DNA of 64,000 nucleotides from DATKQY01 sp035532475. Lineage in GTDB: Bacteria > Actinomycetota > Acidimicrobiia > Acidimicrobiales > Bog-793. How positions within the stretch are numbered: the first letter of the stretch is position 1; every line of letters begins with the position of its first letter. Positions 36,827 to 44,920 of this stretch are shown here, in pieces. Location: the NCBI GenBank assembly GCA_035532475.1, contig DATKQY010000042.1, positions 1 to 64,000 of the forward strand, written 5' to 3'. The notes under the pieces are model-generated. The model did not search any database and was not told the DNA's origin. It saw nothing but the letters and a program-made list of their open reading frames with translations. The position numbers were made by a program, and so were the translations under genes.

Positions 36827-38868
36827 GCGGGGCCCTCGGAGGCGACCTGCGACGCGCCGGACTCCGGGCTCGAGCGGGTGGCAACCTCGGCGACGACGCG
36901 GCCGGCGAACGCGCCGACCGGTACCCCGCGCACCGCGGCGTTCGAGCCCCGGGCGTTCACGCCGACCGTCTCGTGGGCGACGTCTTCGTCCCCGACGACG
37001 AGCAGGTACGGGATCTTCTCAAGCTTGCCGCGCCGCACCCTCGCGCCGAGCGGCTCGGACGCCTCGTCGACGTCCACCCGAAGCCCCGCCCCGCGCAGCT
37101 CGGCGGCGACGCTGCGCGCGTAGTCCTCATGGGTGTCCCGGACCGGAAGCACCCGGACCTGGACGGGCGCGAGCCATGTCGGGAAGGCGCCGGCGTAGTG
37201 CTCGAGCAGCATCCCGAAGAAGCGCTCCACCGAGCCGAACAGCGCCCGATGGATCATGACCGGCCGGTGCCGGCCGTTGTCGGCGCCGATGTAGGAGAGC
37301 TCGAAGCGCTGCGGGAACTGGAAGTCGAGCTGGATCGTCGACATCTGCCAGGTGCGGCCGATGGCGTCGCGGGCCTGGACCGAGATCTTCGGCCCGTAAA
37401 AGGCGCCGCCCCCCTCGTCGAGCACCAGGTCGAGCGCCCTCGCCTGCGCGGCCCGCCGGAGCGCCTCGGTGGCCTCCTCCCACTCCTCGTCGCTGCCGAC
37501 CGCCTTGCCCTCCGGACGTGTCGACAGCTCCAGGAAGAAGTCGTCGAGCCCGTAGTCGCGCAACAGGTCGAGGACGAAGGTGAGCAGCGAGTCGAGCTCG
37601 CCCGCCATCTGGTCGCGGGTGCAGAAGATGTGCGCGTCGTCCATCGTGAGCCCGCGTACACGCGTGAGACCGTGGATGACGCCGGACTTCTCGTAGCGAT
37701 AGACGGTGCCGAACTCGAACAGGCGCATCGGGAGCTCGCGGTAGGAGCGCTGCCTGCTCCGGTACACGAGGATGTGGAACGGGCAGTTCATCGGCTTCAG
37801 GTAGTACTTCTGGCCGCCGTCGAGCTCCATCGGGGGGAACATCCCCTCGGCGAACCACTGCAGGTGCCCGGAGAGCTCGAACAGCTCCGCCTTGGTGATG
37901 TGCGGCGTGTTGACGAACTGGTAGCCGGCCTCGTCGTGGCGCTGGCGCGAGTAGTCCTCCATCAGGCGACGGACGAGGCCGCCCTTCGGGTGGAACACGG
38001 CGAGGCCCGAGCCGATCTCCTCGGGGAAGGAGAAGAGGTCGAGCTCGAGACCGAGCTTGCGGTGGTCCCGGCGCTCGGCCTCCTCCAGCCGGTGGAGGTG
38101 CTCCTCGAGCGCCTCGGCCGACTCCCATGCGGTCCCGTAGATCCGCTGCAGCTGCGGACGCCTCTCGTCGCCGCGCCAGTACGCGCCGGCGACGCGCATC
38201 AGCTTGAAGTAGCCGAGGCGGGCCGTCGAGGGGACGTGCGGCCCGCGGCAGAGATCGACGAACTGCTCGGTGTTGCGGTAGGTGCTCACCTCGGCGGCGC
38301 CCGACGCGGCCTCCCCGGCGAGCTCGGCGTCGACGGCGGCGCCTCCGGCCGCGGCGCGCACCCCCTCGATGATCTCCCGCTTGTAGGGCTGGTCGCCAAA
38401 GAGGCTCAGCCCCTCCTCGATGGTGTGCTCCTCGCGCACGAACGGCTGGTCCTCGGCGACGATCTCGCGCATGCGTGCCTCGATGCGCGGCAGGTCCTCC
38501 TCGCTGAAGTGCGCGCCCCCCGGCAGCTCGAAGTCGTAGTAGAAGCCGTCCGCGATCGGCGGACCGATGGCGAAGCGGGCGCCGGGCCACAGCGACAGCA
38601 CGGCCTGGGCCATGACGTGCGCCGTCGAGTGGCGCAGCACATGGCGCCCCTCTTCGTTCGCGGCCGTCACGACGCGCACCGCCGCGCCGTCGTGGAGCGG
38701 CGCCCCGAGATCGGCCAGCTGGCCGTCGACCTCGACCGCCACGGCATCGCGGGCGAGGCGGCGCCCGATCGCGCCGGCAAGGACAGCGCCCGTCGACCCG
38801 GCGGGCAGGGTGCGGCGCGAGCCGTCCGGTAAGACGACGGAGATCTCGCTCGACGCTTCGGCGGTCAC
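36823..38868 (-). CDS. thrS: Threonyl-tRNA synthetase
   Basis: This 681-residue class II synthetase has an N-terminal TGS-like domain, the editing domain (HSTAHVMAQAV ... HxxxH), the catalytic core with zinc-binding Cys in MNCPFHILVYRSR, motif 2 around RGLTMDDAHIFC, motif 3 GSVERFFGMLLEHYAG and the C-terminal anticodon-binding domain. The start is placed at the GTG at 38868, where the TGS fold begins; the open frame extends much further into Arg-rich sequence with no sign of coding. TAGGCT near 38942-38947 (minus) is a possible -10. No T-box leader was recognised. Confidence 0.95.
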   Translation of the reverse strand: MTAEASSEISVVLPDGSRRTLPAGSTGAVLAGAIGRRLARDAVAVEVDGQLADLGAPLHDGAAVRVVTAANEEGRHVLRHSTAHVMAQAVLSLWPGARFAIGPPIADGFYYDFELPGGAHFSEEDLPRIEARMREIVAEDQPFVREEHTIEEGLSLFGDQPYKREIIEGVRAAAGGAAVDAELAGEAASGAAEVSTYRNTEQFVDLCRGPHVPSTARLGYFKLMRVAGAYWRGDERRPQLQRIYGTAWESAEALEEHLHRLEEAERRDHRKLGLELDLFSFPEEIGSGLAVFHPKGGLVRRLMEDYSRQRHDEAGYQFVNTPHITKAELFELSGHLQWFAEGMFPPMELDGGQKYYLKPMNCPFHILVYRSRQRSYRELPMRLFEFGTVYRYEKSGVIHGLTRVRGLTMDDAHIFCTRDQMAGELDSLLTFVLDLLRDYGLDDFFLELSTRPEGKAVGSDEEWEEATEALRRAAQARALDLVLDEGGGAFYGPKISVQARDAIGRTWQMSTIQLDFQFPQRFELSYIGADNGRHRPVMIHRALFGSVERFFGMLLEHYAGAFPTWLAPVQVRVLPVRDTHEDYARSVAAELRGAGLRVDVDEASEPLGARVRRGKLEKIPYLLVVGDEDVAHETVGVNARGSNAAVRGVPVGAFAGRVVAEVATRSSPESGASQVASEGPA

Positions 38869-39023
38869 GTGCCTGGAGCTGCTCCTCGGGTGTGCCCGCA
38901 CGGCGCGCGGGCGCTGGACAGAAGGTCTTCTGAGTCCCCCGAGCCTACCGGTCCCCCGCGAGCACGACCGGTGGGGCGCCCCGCCGATCCGTCGGGTCCG
39001 TCGCGACGACGCCGCAGCCGTCG

Positions 39024-40139
39024 CTACGCGACGCCGAGCAGCGCCGCCGCACGGTCGACCCCGTCGCCGGCGGCGGCGGCGGCGTCGATGGCGCGCAGCG
39101 CCCCGGGGGTGTCGAGGTCGTCGTCGAGGCGGCGGCGGACCTCCTCGAGGGCGCCGTCGCCGGCGCCGGCGCTCCGCCAACGCGCGAGGCGCTGCTCAGC
39201 CTCGGCGAGCAGCCGGTCCTCCCACTCCCATGAGTGGCGGTAGTGCTGCGCGAGGAGGGCGAGGCGGATCGCCGCGGGATCGTGCTCTTTCAGCAGGTCG
39301 CCCACGAAGACCAGGTTGCCGAGCGACTTCGACATCTTCTCCCCGCCGAGGCGCACCATCCCGACGTGCATCCAGTGCCGGACGAAGCGGGAGCCGGTTG
39401 CCGACTCGGACTGCGCCGTCTCGCACTCGTGGTGCGGGAAGATCAGGTCGCTGCCCCCGCCATGGAGGTCGATCGGCAGGCCGAGCTCGCGAAGCGCCAG
39501 CGCGGAGCACTCGATGTGCCATCCGGGGCGCCCCGGTCCCCACAGCGACTCCCACGCGGGCTCGTCGGGCAGCGACGGCTGCCAGAGCACGAAGTCGAGC
39601 GGGTCGTCCTTGGCGGGGTCGCCCGGGTTCCCGCCCCGCTCGGCGGCGAGCGCCAGCATCTCGTCGCGCGTCAGGTGGCTCAATTGACCAAAGCGGGGGA
39701 ACGACGAGACGTCGAAGTACACGGCCCCGCCGGAGCGGTAGGCGTGGCCGGAGTCGAGCACCATCCCGATGAAGCCCAAGATGTCGGGGATGGCCGACGT
39801 GGCACGCGGCTCCGCGAAGCTCGGCAGCAGGCCGAGCGACGCCATGTGCTCGTCGAAGCGCCGGATCCCCTCCGCGGCGAGGTCGAGGTAGTGCACGCCG
39901 AGGGAGCGCGCCTTGCGCAGGATGTCGTCGTCGACGTCGGTGACGTTGCGTACGCAGCGCGTCTCGTGGCCGAGGTCGCGAAGCCGCCGCTGCAAGATGT
40001 CGTAAGCGAGGTACGTCGCGGCGTGGCCGAGGTGGGCCGAGTCGTACGGCGTGATCCCGCACGTGTACATCGTGACGATGTGCCCCGCCTCGAACGGGAC
40101 GACGTCCCGCCTTGCCGTGTCGTAGAGCCGCATGCTCAT
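39024..40139 (-). CDS. mshC: Mycothiol ligase MshC (Cys--GlcN-Ins ligase)
   Basis: The product has 371 residues. It is a CysRS-like enzyme that ligates cysteine to GlcN-Ins in mycothiol synthesis. The HIGH-like CGITPYDSAHLGHAATY, the KMSKS motif in GGEKMSKSLGN and the zinc ligands fit both CysRS and MshC, but ERGGNPGDPAKDDPLDFVLW, GPGRPGWHIECSALAL and the short C-terminus (no anticodon-binding domain) are MshC-like. A canonical CysRS would run ~460 residues. It is co-directional with npdG, 10 bp upstream. Confidence 0.88.
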   Translation of the reverse strand: MSMRLYDTARRDVVPFEAGHIVTMYTCGITPYDSAHLGHAATYLAYDILQRRLRDLGHETRCVRNVTDVDDDILRKARSLGVHYLDLAAEGIRRFDEHMASLGLLPSFAEPRATSAIPDILGFIGMVLDSGHAYRSGGAVYFDVSSFPRFGQLSHLTRDEMLALAAERGGNPGDPAKDDPLDFVLWQPSLPDEPAWESLWGPGRPGWHIECSALALRELGLPIDLHGGGSDLIFPHHECETAQSESATGSRFVRHWMHVGMVRLGGEKMSKSLGNLVFVGDLLKEHDPAAIRLALLAQHYRHSWEWEDRLLAEAEQRLARWRSAGAGDGALEEVRRRLDDDLDTPGALRAIDAAAAAGDGVDRAAALLGVA

Positions 40140-40149
40140 CGTGTCGGCC

Positions 40150-40812
40150 TCACGCCTCCCCGTGCAGGCCCGTCAGGCGGAGCGCGACGTGGGACTTGTA
40201 GCGGATGTTCACGTTGAGGAGCACCGCCGTCAGCGCCTCGACGGCGTTCGCCGAGGCAAGCGTCCCGGCCACCACGCCGCGCAGACCCGGCACGACCCCG
40301 ACCAGGCGGACCGTCGCCTCGGCTGCCCCGGGATCGTCGGCGCACACGAGGACGTCGGCGTCGAGCCCCTGGTCGATCGCCGCCAGCGCGCCGGCGGGAA
40401 GGTGCTGGAACGCCGCGGTGACCATGGTGGCCGGCAGCGCCGCCTGCACCGTCGCGGCGATGGACCCTCGCACCGGGACCAGGGCCTGGAACTCACGACC
40501 CATCCGGGTGAGCGCGTTCACCATCGATACCAGCACCTTGCCGGCCAGGGCGTCGGCGAGGCCGGCGACGGCGGGGAGCGCCCCGTCCCAGGGCGTCGCC
40601 AGCACCGCGATCCCCGCACGCGCCGCTGCCTCGTTCGTCACGCCCGTCAGCTCCAGCGGGTGGTCGGGCCAGGAGGCGACCAGCTCGCGGGCGGCACCGT
40701 CCGCCCGCTCGGCCGAGCGCGAGCCGAGGAGCACGCTCGCGCCCGATGCGGCGAGGCGCACCGCGAGCGCCCGCCCCGCCGGGCCCGTGCCGCCGATGAT
40801 CCCCACCTGCAT
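40150..40812 (-). CDS. npdG: NADPH-dependent F420 reductase-like (NpdG/Fno)
   Basis: This 220-residue Rossmann protein carries GIIGGTGPAGRALAVRLAASG, then LLGSRSAERA (Ser/Arg after the second beta strand, favouring NADP), ATPWDGAL and an NALTRMG motif, all as in archaeal and actinobacterial Fno/NpdG. It would move hydride between F420H2 and NADP+. The ATG at 40812 has GGGAGG ~10 nt upstream, so the longer in-frame start is rejected. With fbiC at 9.3 kb it supports F420 use. Confidence 0.87.
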   Translation of the reverse strand: MQVGIIGGTGPAGRALAVRLAASGASVLLGSRSAERADGAARELVASWPDHPLELTGVTNEAAARAGIAVLATPWDGALPAVAGLADALAGKVLVSMVNALTRMGREFQALVPVRGSIAATVQAALPATMVTAAFQHLPAGALAAIDQGLDADVLVCADDPGAAEATVRLVGVVPGLRGVVAGTLASANAVEALTAVLLNVNIRYKSHVALRLTGLHGEA

Positions 40813-41002
40813 GCCCGCGGCCACCTCCCTACCCTTCCACACCACCGAGGTCAGCCTGCAAACCGTGGCAACCGGGACGGGCGCACCACGGGTCGGGACC
40901 GACCGCCGACGCCGGCCGGCCCGACGCCCCGCCAGGCGCGCTCCGTAAACTGGGGCGGCTGGCGCACCGGGGCGCGAGCGCTTCGAGGGGGCTGATGGCG
41001 CC

Positions 41003-41689
41003 GTGCAGGTCGAGGTGTGGTCCGACGTGGTCTGTCCGTGGTGCTACCTCGGCAAGCGCCGCTTGGAGCACGCGCTCGCGCGCTTCGACCGGCGCGACGA
41101 GGTTGGCGTCGTCTGGCGGAGCTTCGAGCTCGATCCCGGCGCCCCGGCCGACGACGATCGGCCCGTCGTCGAGCACCTCGCCGAGAAGTACGACATGACG
41201 ATGGAGCACGCGCTCGAGGCCCAGCGGCGGCTCACCGGGCTGGCCGCGACGGAGGGGCTCGACTACCACCTCGACCGCACGCGCCGTGCCAACACCTTCG
41301 ACGCCCACCGCCTACTACACCTGGCGCGCGAGCACGGGATCCAAGATCGCGTGAAGGAGCGCTTCCTCGCCGCCTACTTCACCGGGGGCGAGCGGCTCGG
41401 AGATCGCTCGACGCTCGTACGCCTCGCCGGGGAGGCGGGGTTGCCCGAGACCGAGGCCGCCGCGGTCGTCGACGGTGACGCCTACGCGCCGCAGGTGCGC
41501 GCCGACGAACGGCGGGCCCAGATGCTGGGCATCACCGGCGTGCCGTTCTTCCTCATCGACGGCCGCCACGGCCTGGCGGGCGCGCATCCTGCCGAGCAGC
41601 TCCTCGAGGCGCTCGGGCGGGCGTGGGACGAGCGCGACGGGCTCGCGCCCGCGAGCGGGGCCGGGCCGGGCGCGTCCGGCGAGAGCTGA
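41003..41689 (+). CDS. DsbA/FrnE-like oxidoreductase
   Basis: This 228-residue thioredoxin-fold protein with the inserted helical domain has the active site CPWC near residues 12-15 and the cis-Pro loop GVPFFLIDGRHGLAG. It is the FrnE/2-hydroxychromene-2-carboxylate isomerase-like family, so it could act as a cytoplasmic thiol oxidoreductase. No signal peptide. The GTG at 41003 is followed directly by the first beta strand; GAGGGGG lies at ~41003-13. It diverges from npdG and converges on bcp (8-bp gap). Confidence 0.87.
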   Translation: MQVEVWSDVVCPWCYLGKRRLEHALARFDRRDEVGVVWRSFELDPGAPADDDRPVVEHLAEKYDMTMEHALEAQRRLTGLAATEGLDYHLDRTRRANTFDAHRLLHLAREHGIQDRVKERFLAAYFTGGERLGDRSTLVRLAGEAGLPETEAAAVVDGDAYAPQVRADERRAQMLGITGVPFFLIDGRHGLAGAHPAEQLLEALGRAWDERDGLAPASGAGPGASGES

Positions 41690-41697
41690 GCCCCGGC

Positions 41698-42156
41698 TCA
41701 GGCACCTGCCCGTTCGCGCAGCGCCTCGAGCGCCCTGTCGGCGTGCTTGTCCATGCGGGTCTCGCTGCGGACGACCTCGAGCACCCGCGAGTCGGTGTCG
41801 ATCACGAACGTCGCGCGCTTGACGGGGAGCGGCCCGAACGACCGGCGGACCCCGAACTGGCGGGCAACGCGACCGTCGGCGTCGGAGAGCAGCGGGTAGT
41901 CGAAGCCGTGCATCTCCGAGAAGCGGCGCTGCTTGTCGACCGTGTCGGCGCTGATGCCGACACGCTGCGCGCCGAGCGCGGCGAACTCGGCTCCGAGGTC
42001 CCGGAAGTGGCAGCTCTCCGCGGTGCAGCCCTTCGTCATCGCCGCCGGGTAGAAGAACAGCACGACGGGTCCTGACGCGACCAGGTCGCTCAGCCGTCGC
42101 GGGTTGCCCTGTTCGTCGGGCAGCTCGAACTCCTCGACCGTGTCGCCCTTGTCCAC
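41698..42156 (-). CDS. bcp: Thioredoxin-dependent peroxiredoxin (Bcp/PrxQ)
   Basis: The product has 152 residues and reduces hydroperoxides via a peroxidatic Cys in the TKGCTAESCHFRD motif; the second Cys five positions later is the PrxQ resolving cysteine. The GTG start has GGGGGAGG at ~8 nt. TAGCCT near 42191-42196 (minus) is a possible -10. A very long open frame covering this gene on the same strand is compositional and was trimmed. Confidence 0.94.
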   Translation of the reverse strand: MDKGDTVEEFELPDEQGNPRRLSDLVASGPVVLFFYPAAMTKGCTAESCHFRDLGAEFAALGAQRVGISADTVDKQRRFSEMHGFDYPLLSDADGRVARQFGVRRSFGPLPVKRATFVIDTDSRVLEVVRSETRMDKHADRALEALRERAGA

Positions 42157-42252
42157 CGGAGCCTCCCCCTTCTCGCGCGTCGCGATGCCCAGGCTACCGG
42201 GCCGCGCCGGAGCGCCCCGGGCCCGCAAGGGCACCACCGCCCGCGCTGCACC

Positions 42253-42258
42253 TAGCGT
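42253..42258 (+). promoter_or_regulatory. -10 hexamer of a likely leaderless promoter (PhzF)
   Basis: TAGCGT-N6-ATG: the same sequence and spacing as before the desaturase gene at 2554. No Shine-Dalgarno precedes the ATG. Confidence 0.45.
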
Positions 42259-42264
42259 GGCGAC

Positions 42265-43182
42265 ATGGTCGACCGCCTCACCTACCACCTCGTCGACGTC
42301 TTCACCGCGGTCCCCTTCGCCGGCAACCCGCTCGCCGTCGTGCTCGGCGCCGGCGGGCTCGACGACCGCCAGCTGCTCGCCCTCACCCGCGAGTTCAACC
42401 TGTCGGAGACGGCCTTCCCGCTCCCCCCCGACCGTCACGGCGCCGACTACCGGCTGCGCATCTTCATGCCCGGGGGCGAGCTGGCGTTCGCCGGCCACCC
42501 CTCGGTCGGCGCCGCCTTCGTCATGGCCTCGACCGGCCGGGTCAGCGGTCCCCGACCCGGTGCCAGCGCGACCATCCGCCAGAGCTGCGGCGCGGGAGTG
42601 CTGCCGATCGTGGTGAGCGCCGACGAGCACGGCGCCCTCCACCGCATCGAGCTCACGGCCGGTGAGCCGGAGGCGTCCGCGCCCACCGATGCCGCCCCGC
42701 TCCTTGGCGCGCTCGGCCTCTCGCCCGCTGACCTCGCCCCGGGGCGCGCCGCTCGCGTCTGCGCGAGCGGCGTCGCACAGTGCTTCCTGCCCGTGGTGGA
42801 CGGCGCCGTCTCCCGGATCGCGCCACGCGTGGGGGACCTCGCCCGCCTGGCGGCGGCCTCGGGATGGCAGGCGGTGTCCGTCTTCTCCTACGACGAGCAG
42901 CGCCGCGTCGCCCACGCCCGGGTGCTCGCCGACGGGATCGCCTGGGCGGAGGACCCGGCGACGGGCTCGGCCGCGGCGTCGATGGGCGCCTGGCTCGCGG
43001 CCGAAGGCATCGTCCCGTCCGAGGGGACGAACGGCTGGCGCGTCGAGCAGGGCGAGGAGATGGGCCGGCCCTCGGTCCTCGAGTGCAGCGTCACCGTCGA
43101 GGACGGCCGCGCGACAGTGTGCCGCGTCGCCGGGCGCGTGGCACCGGTCGCGACCGGCGAGATCGCCGTGCCGGCGCGTTAG
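42265..43182 (+). CDS. PhzF-family isomerase
   Basis: This 305-residue protein has the two-lobe PhzF/diaminopimelate-epimerase-like fold. The family's catalytic Glu is in FNLSETAF, and the MPGGELAFAGHPSVGAAFVMAS and EDPATGSAAASMGAW motifs bind substrate. Named members make phenazines, but most genomic copies have unknown substrates, and no phenazine genes are nearby. It diverges from bcp across 108 bp. Confidence 0.9.
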   Translation: MVDRLTYHLVDVFTAVPFAGNPLAVVLGAGGLDDRQLLALTREFNLSETAFPLPPDRHGADYRLRIFMPGGELAFAGHPSVGAAFVMASTGRVSGPRPGASATIRQSCGAGVLPIVVSADEHGALHRIELTAGEPEASAPTDAAPLLGALGLSPADLAPGRAARVCASGVAQCFLPVVDGAVSRIAPRVGDLARLAAASGWQAVSVFSYDEQRRVAHARVLADGIAWAEDPATGSAAASMGAWLAAEGIVPSEGTNGWRVEQGEEMGRPSVLECSVTVEDGRATVCRVAGRVAPVATGEIAVPAR

Positions 43183-43243
43183 CGCCGCCGCCAATACGAT
43201 CGCGGTGGGCGCGGTCCTCGGTCGAGGCGGCGCGGGGGGCGCG

Positions 43244-43426
43244 ATGGACGAGACGCGATGCGGGGAATCGGCCGCGGACGGCGAGCTCCGGGCCGGCGGG
43301 CGCCGCAGCCGGTGCCCCGAGCAGCGCGCGACCGGCGCAGGGCCCAGCACGCGACGACGCAGCGGTGGCGCCGCACGGCCGGCCCGTGGCGGCGCGTCCC
43401 GTCCGCTCGCACCTGCAGCTCCGTGA
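43244..43426 (+). CDS. Possible small ORF translationally coupled to a membrane protein
   Basis: A 60-codon frame (ATG at 43244) ends at a TGA whose bases overlap the next gene's GTG (GTGA), the coupling used throughout the window. Composition is Arg/Gly/Ala-rich and no family is recognised. A GTG at 43205, 4 bases after TACGAT at 43195-43200, is an alternative start. It may be compositional. Confidence 0.28.
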   Translation: MDETRCGESAADGELRAGGRRSRCPEQRATGAGPSTRRRSGGAARPARGGASRPLAPAAP

Positions 43427-43914
43427 GGCCGCCGGCCGAGCATGACGCGCCGGGTGACCCGTCGGGGGCGAGGCGGCACCGGGGCGCGCCCCGCGACGCG
43501 GCCGTGGCCGCGCTCGTGCTCGCCTGGTCGTGGTGGGCGACCAACCGCATCCCGTTCAGCCTCGAGGCCTACGCCGTGGTGGCGCTCCCGGTCGCCGTCT
43601 GCGCCGCCGGGGCCCTCGTCGCCGCGTTGCGCCGCCCGCAGGTCCCCAGCGCCCGTGGCGGCGCGCCCGGCCGGGGCAAACCAACCGGGACCTCGGCTCT
43701 TTGGCTCGTCCTCCTCGCGTGCTCGCTCGCGCTCGAGGGCTGGGCGCTCGCCGCGGGCGGCCGCTCGCGACGGTGGCCGACGTTGAGCGACGCCGTCGAC
43801 GACCTGTTGCGCTGGCACGGCGTCCGCGTGCTGCTCTACCTCGCGTGGCTCGCCGTCGGGCTGCTGATCATCAGGGCGACCTCCCGGCACCGCTCCGGCG
43901 TCGCGGAGGCCTGA
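43423..43914 (+). CDS. Membrane protein, unknown function
   Basis: The product has 163 residues with three hydrophobic segments, at ~27-40 plus ~43-65 (AALVLAWSWWATNRIPF then YAVVALPVAVCAAGALVAAL), a central one (LWLVLLACSLALEGWALAA) and a C-terminal one (LLYLAWLAVGLLII). No family recognised. Start placed at the GTG overlapping the upstream small ORF; an open frame to 43258 is Arg-rich and unlikely. It lies 4 bp before another small membrane gene. Confidence 0.6.
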   Translation: MRPPAEHDAPGDPSGARRHRGAPRDAAVAALVLAWSWWATNRIPFSLEAYAVVALPVAVCAAGALVAALRRPQVPSARGGAPGRGKPTGTSALWLVLLACSLALEGWALAAGGRSRRWPTLSDAVDDLLRWHGVRVLLYLAWLAVGLLIIRATSRHRSGVAEA

Positions 43915-43918
43915 CGGC

Positions 43919-44125
43919 GTGCCCGGCGACGCTGCCTGGATCGCCCTCGGCGCGCTCGCGCTGTGCACCGAGCTGGTCGCCGTGCGACTCCCCCACCGCG
44001 TGGCGCCGCTCGGCAGGTGGATCGCTCCCCTCGCGCGCACGGCAGCCGGCCGGGCGCTCCTCCTCGCCGGCTGGGCCTTCATCGGCCTCCACCTCTTCGC
44101 CCGCGCGGGGATCGCCCATCTCTGA
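43919..44125 (+). CDS. Small two-helix membrane protein (DUF6186-like?)
   Basis: The product has 68 residues with hydrophobic segments at ~7-22 and ~46-62 (RALLLAGWAFIGLHLFAR). The size, layout and C-terminal Trp-x-x-x-x-His-x-Phe pattern recall small actinobacterial proteins of the DUF6186 type, but this is from memory only. It forms a two- or three-gene unit with the membrane protein before it. Confidence 0.5.
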   Translation: MPGDAAWIALGALALCTELVAVRLPHRVAPLGRWIAPLARTAAGRALLLAGWAFIGLHLFARAGIAHL

Positions 44126-44261
44126 CCTCGCTCGCCGGGCGCGCACCGTCCGCGGGGCGCGGGCGCTCCGTCGGGCGGTGCCGCGCCAACCAGGTCGAGG
44201 ACCCGCCCGCTCCTGCACCCCGACCGGCTGCGCGCTCGGCCGGTCGGTCCCGCCTCGGCGC

Positions 44262-44891
44262 TCAGCGCCGGGCGTCCGACGGCTCGACGTCGTAGACGAG
44301 GCGCCCGGGGCCGACGAGGCGCGCGCCCGGTGTGGGACGGTGCGCGGTGAGCCGCCCGTCGTGCATGAGGTGATCCACGGCAATCCCGCCGCCCAGCTCG
44401 GCGGCGTCGGCGATGAGGCGCCGGTGGCAGCGCCACCAGAGGCTCTCGGCGCACATGACCGCGAGGTGCCCACCCGTCGTGCCACGACTGCGGACCTCCT
44501 CCAGCACCTCGCCGAGCGCCACCGAGAACTCCTGGCCCTCCATGTGGTCCGCGTAGGCGCGGAACGACGCGTGCCGAAGCCCCGTGTTCGGCGAGTCGGC
44601 CCGGCCCTTGCGGAAGCCTCCAAGGCGCGGCTCCCACCGGTAGGCGACGCCCGCCGCGGGAAGCCACTCCTGAAGGCCTTCCCGCCCGAACGCAGGATTC
44701 CTCCGGCTGCCCGGCGCCGTGCGGACGTCGATCAGCGACACGACCTCCGCGCCACGCAACAGCGCGGCGAACGGGCCGGCCTCGAGGGTGCCGTGGCCGA
44801 CAGTGAGCAGCGCCACGGCGTGGAGCCGGCCCGGTGCCACCGCGGCGCCACCGGGCCCGGGCTCAGCGCCCCAGCCCTTCTCCTCATGCAC
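44262..44891 (-). CDS. DUF488-family protein
   Basis: The product has 209 residues. The DUF488 core begins at ~30 with LLTVGHGTLEAGPFAALL, then LIDVRTAPGSRRNPAFG and VMCAESLWWRCHRRLIAD with the conserved Cys-x-x-x-x-x-x-Cys/His. Function is unknown, though the conserved Cys and Arg residues suggest an enzyme. It starts 30 bp after the aldo/keto reductase stop. The GTG at 44891 is uncertain; a start ~17 codons later would also suit the domain. Confidence 0.78.
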   Translation of the reverse strand: MHEEKGWGAEPGPGGAAVAPGRLHAVALLTVGHGTLEAGPFAALLRGAEVVSLIDVRTAPGSRRNPAFGREGLQEWLPAAGVAYRWEPRLGGFRKGRADSPNTGLRHASFRAYADHMEGQEFSVALGEVLEEVRSRGTTGGHLAVMCAESLWWRCHRRLIADAAELGGGIAVDHLMHDGRLTAHRPTPGARLVGPGRLVYDVEPSDARR

Positions 44892-44920
44892 CGGCGGCCC
44901 CGTGCCCGGCGACCCCGTGC

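Noticed and set aside
39024..40139. Ordinary cysteinyl-tRNA synthetase
   Set aside because: The missing C-terminal anticodon-binding domain and the ERGG and GPGRPGWHIEC motifs fit MshC better.
42157..44667. Upstream extension of the bcp frame to 989 codons
   Set aside because: It runs antisense through PhzF and other genes; the family length and the GGAGG-led GTG at 42156 settle the start.
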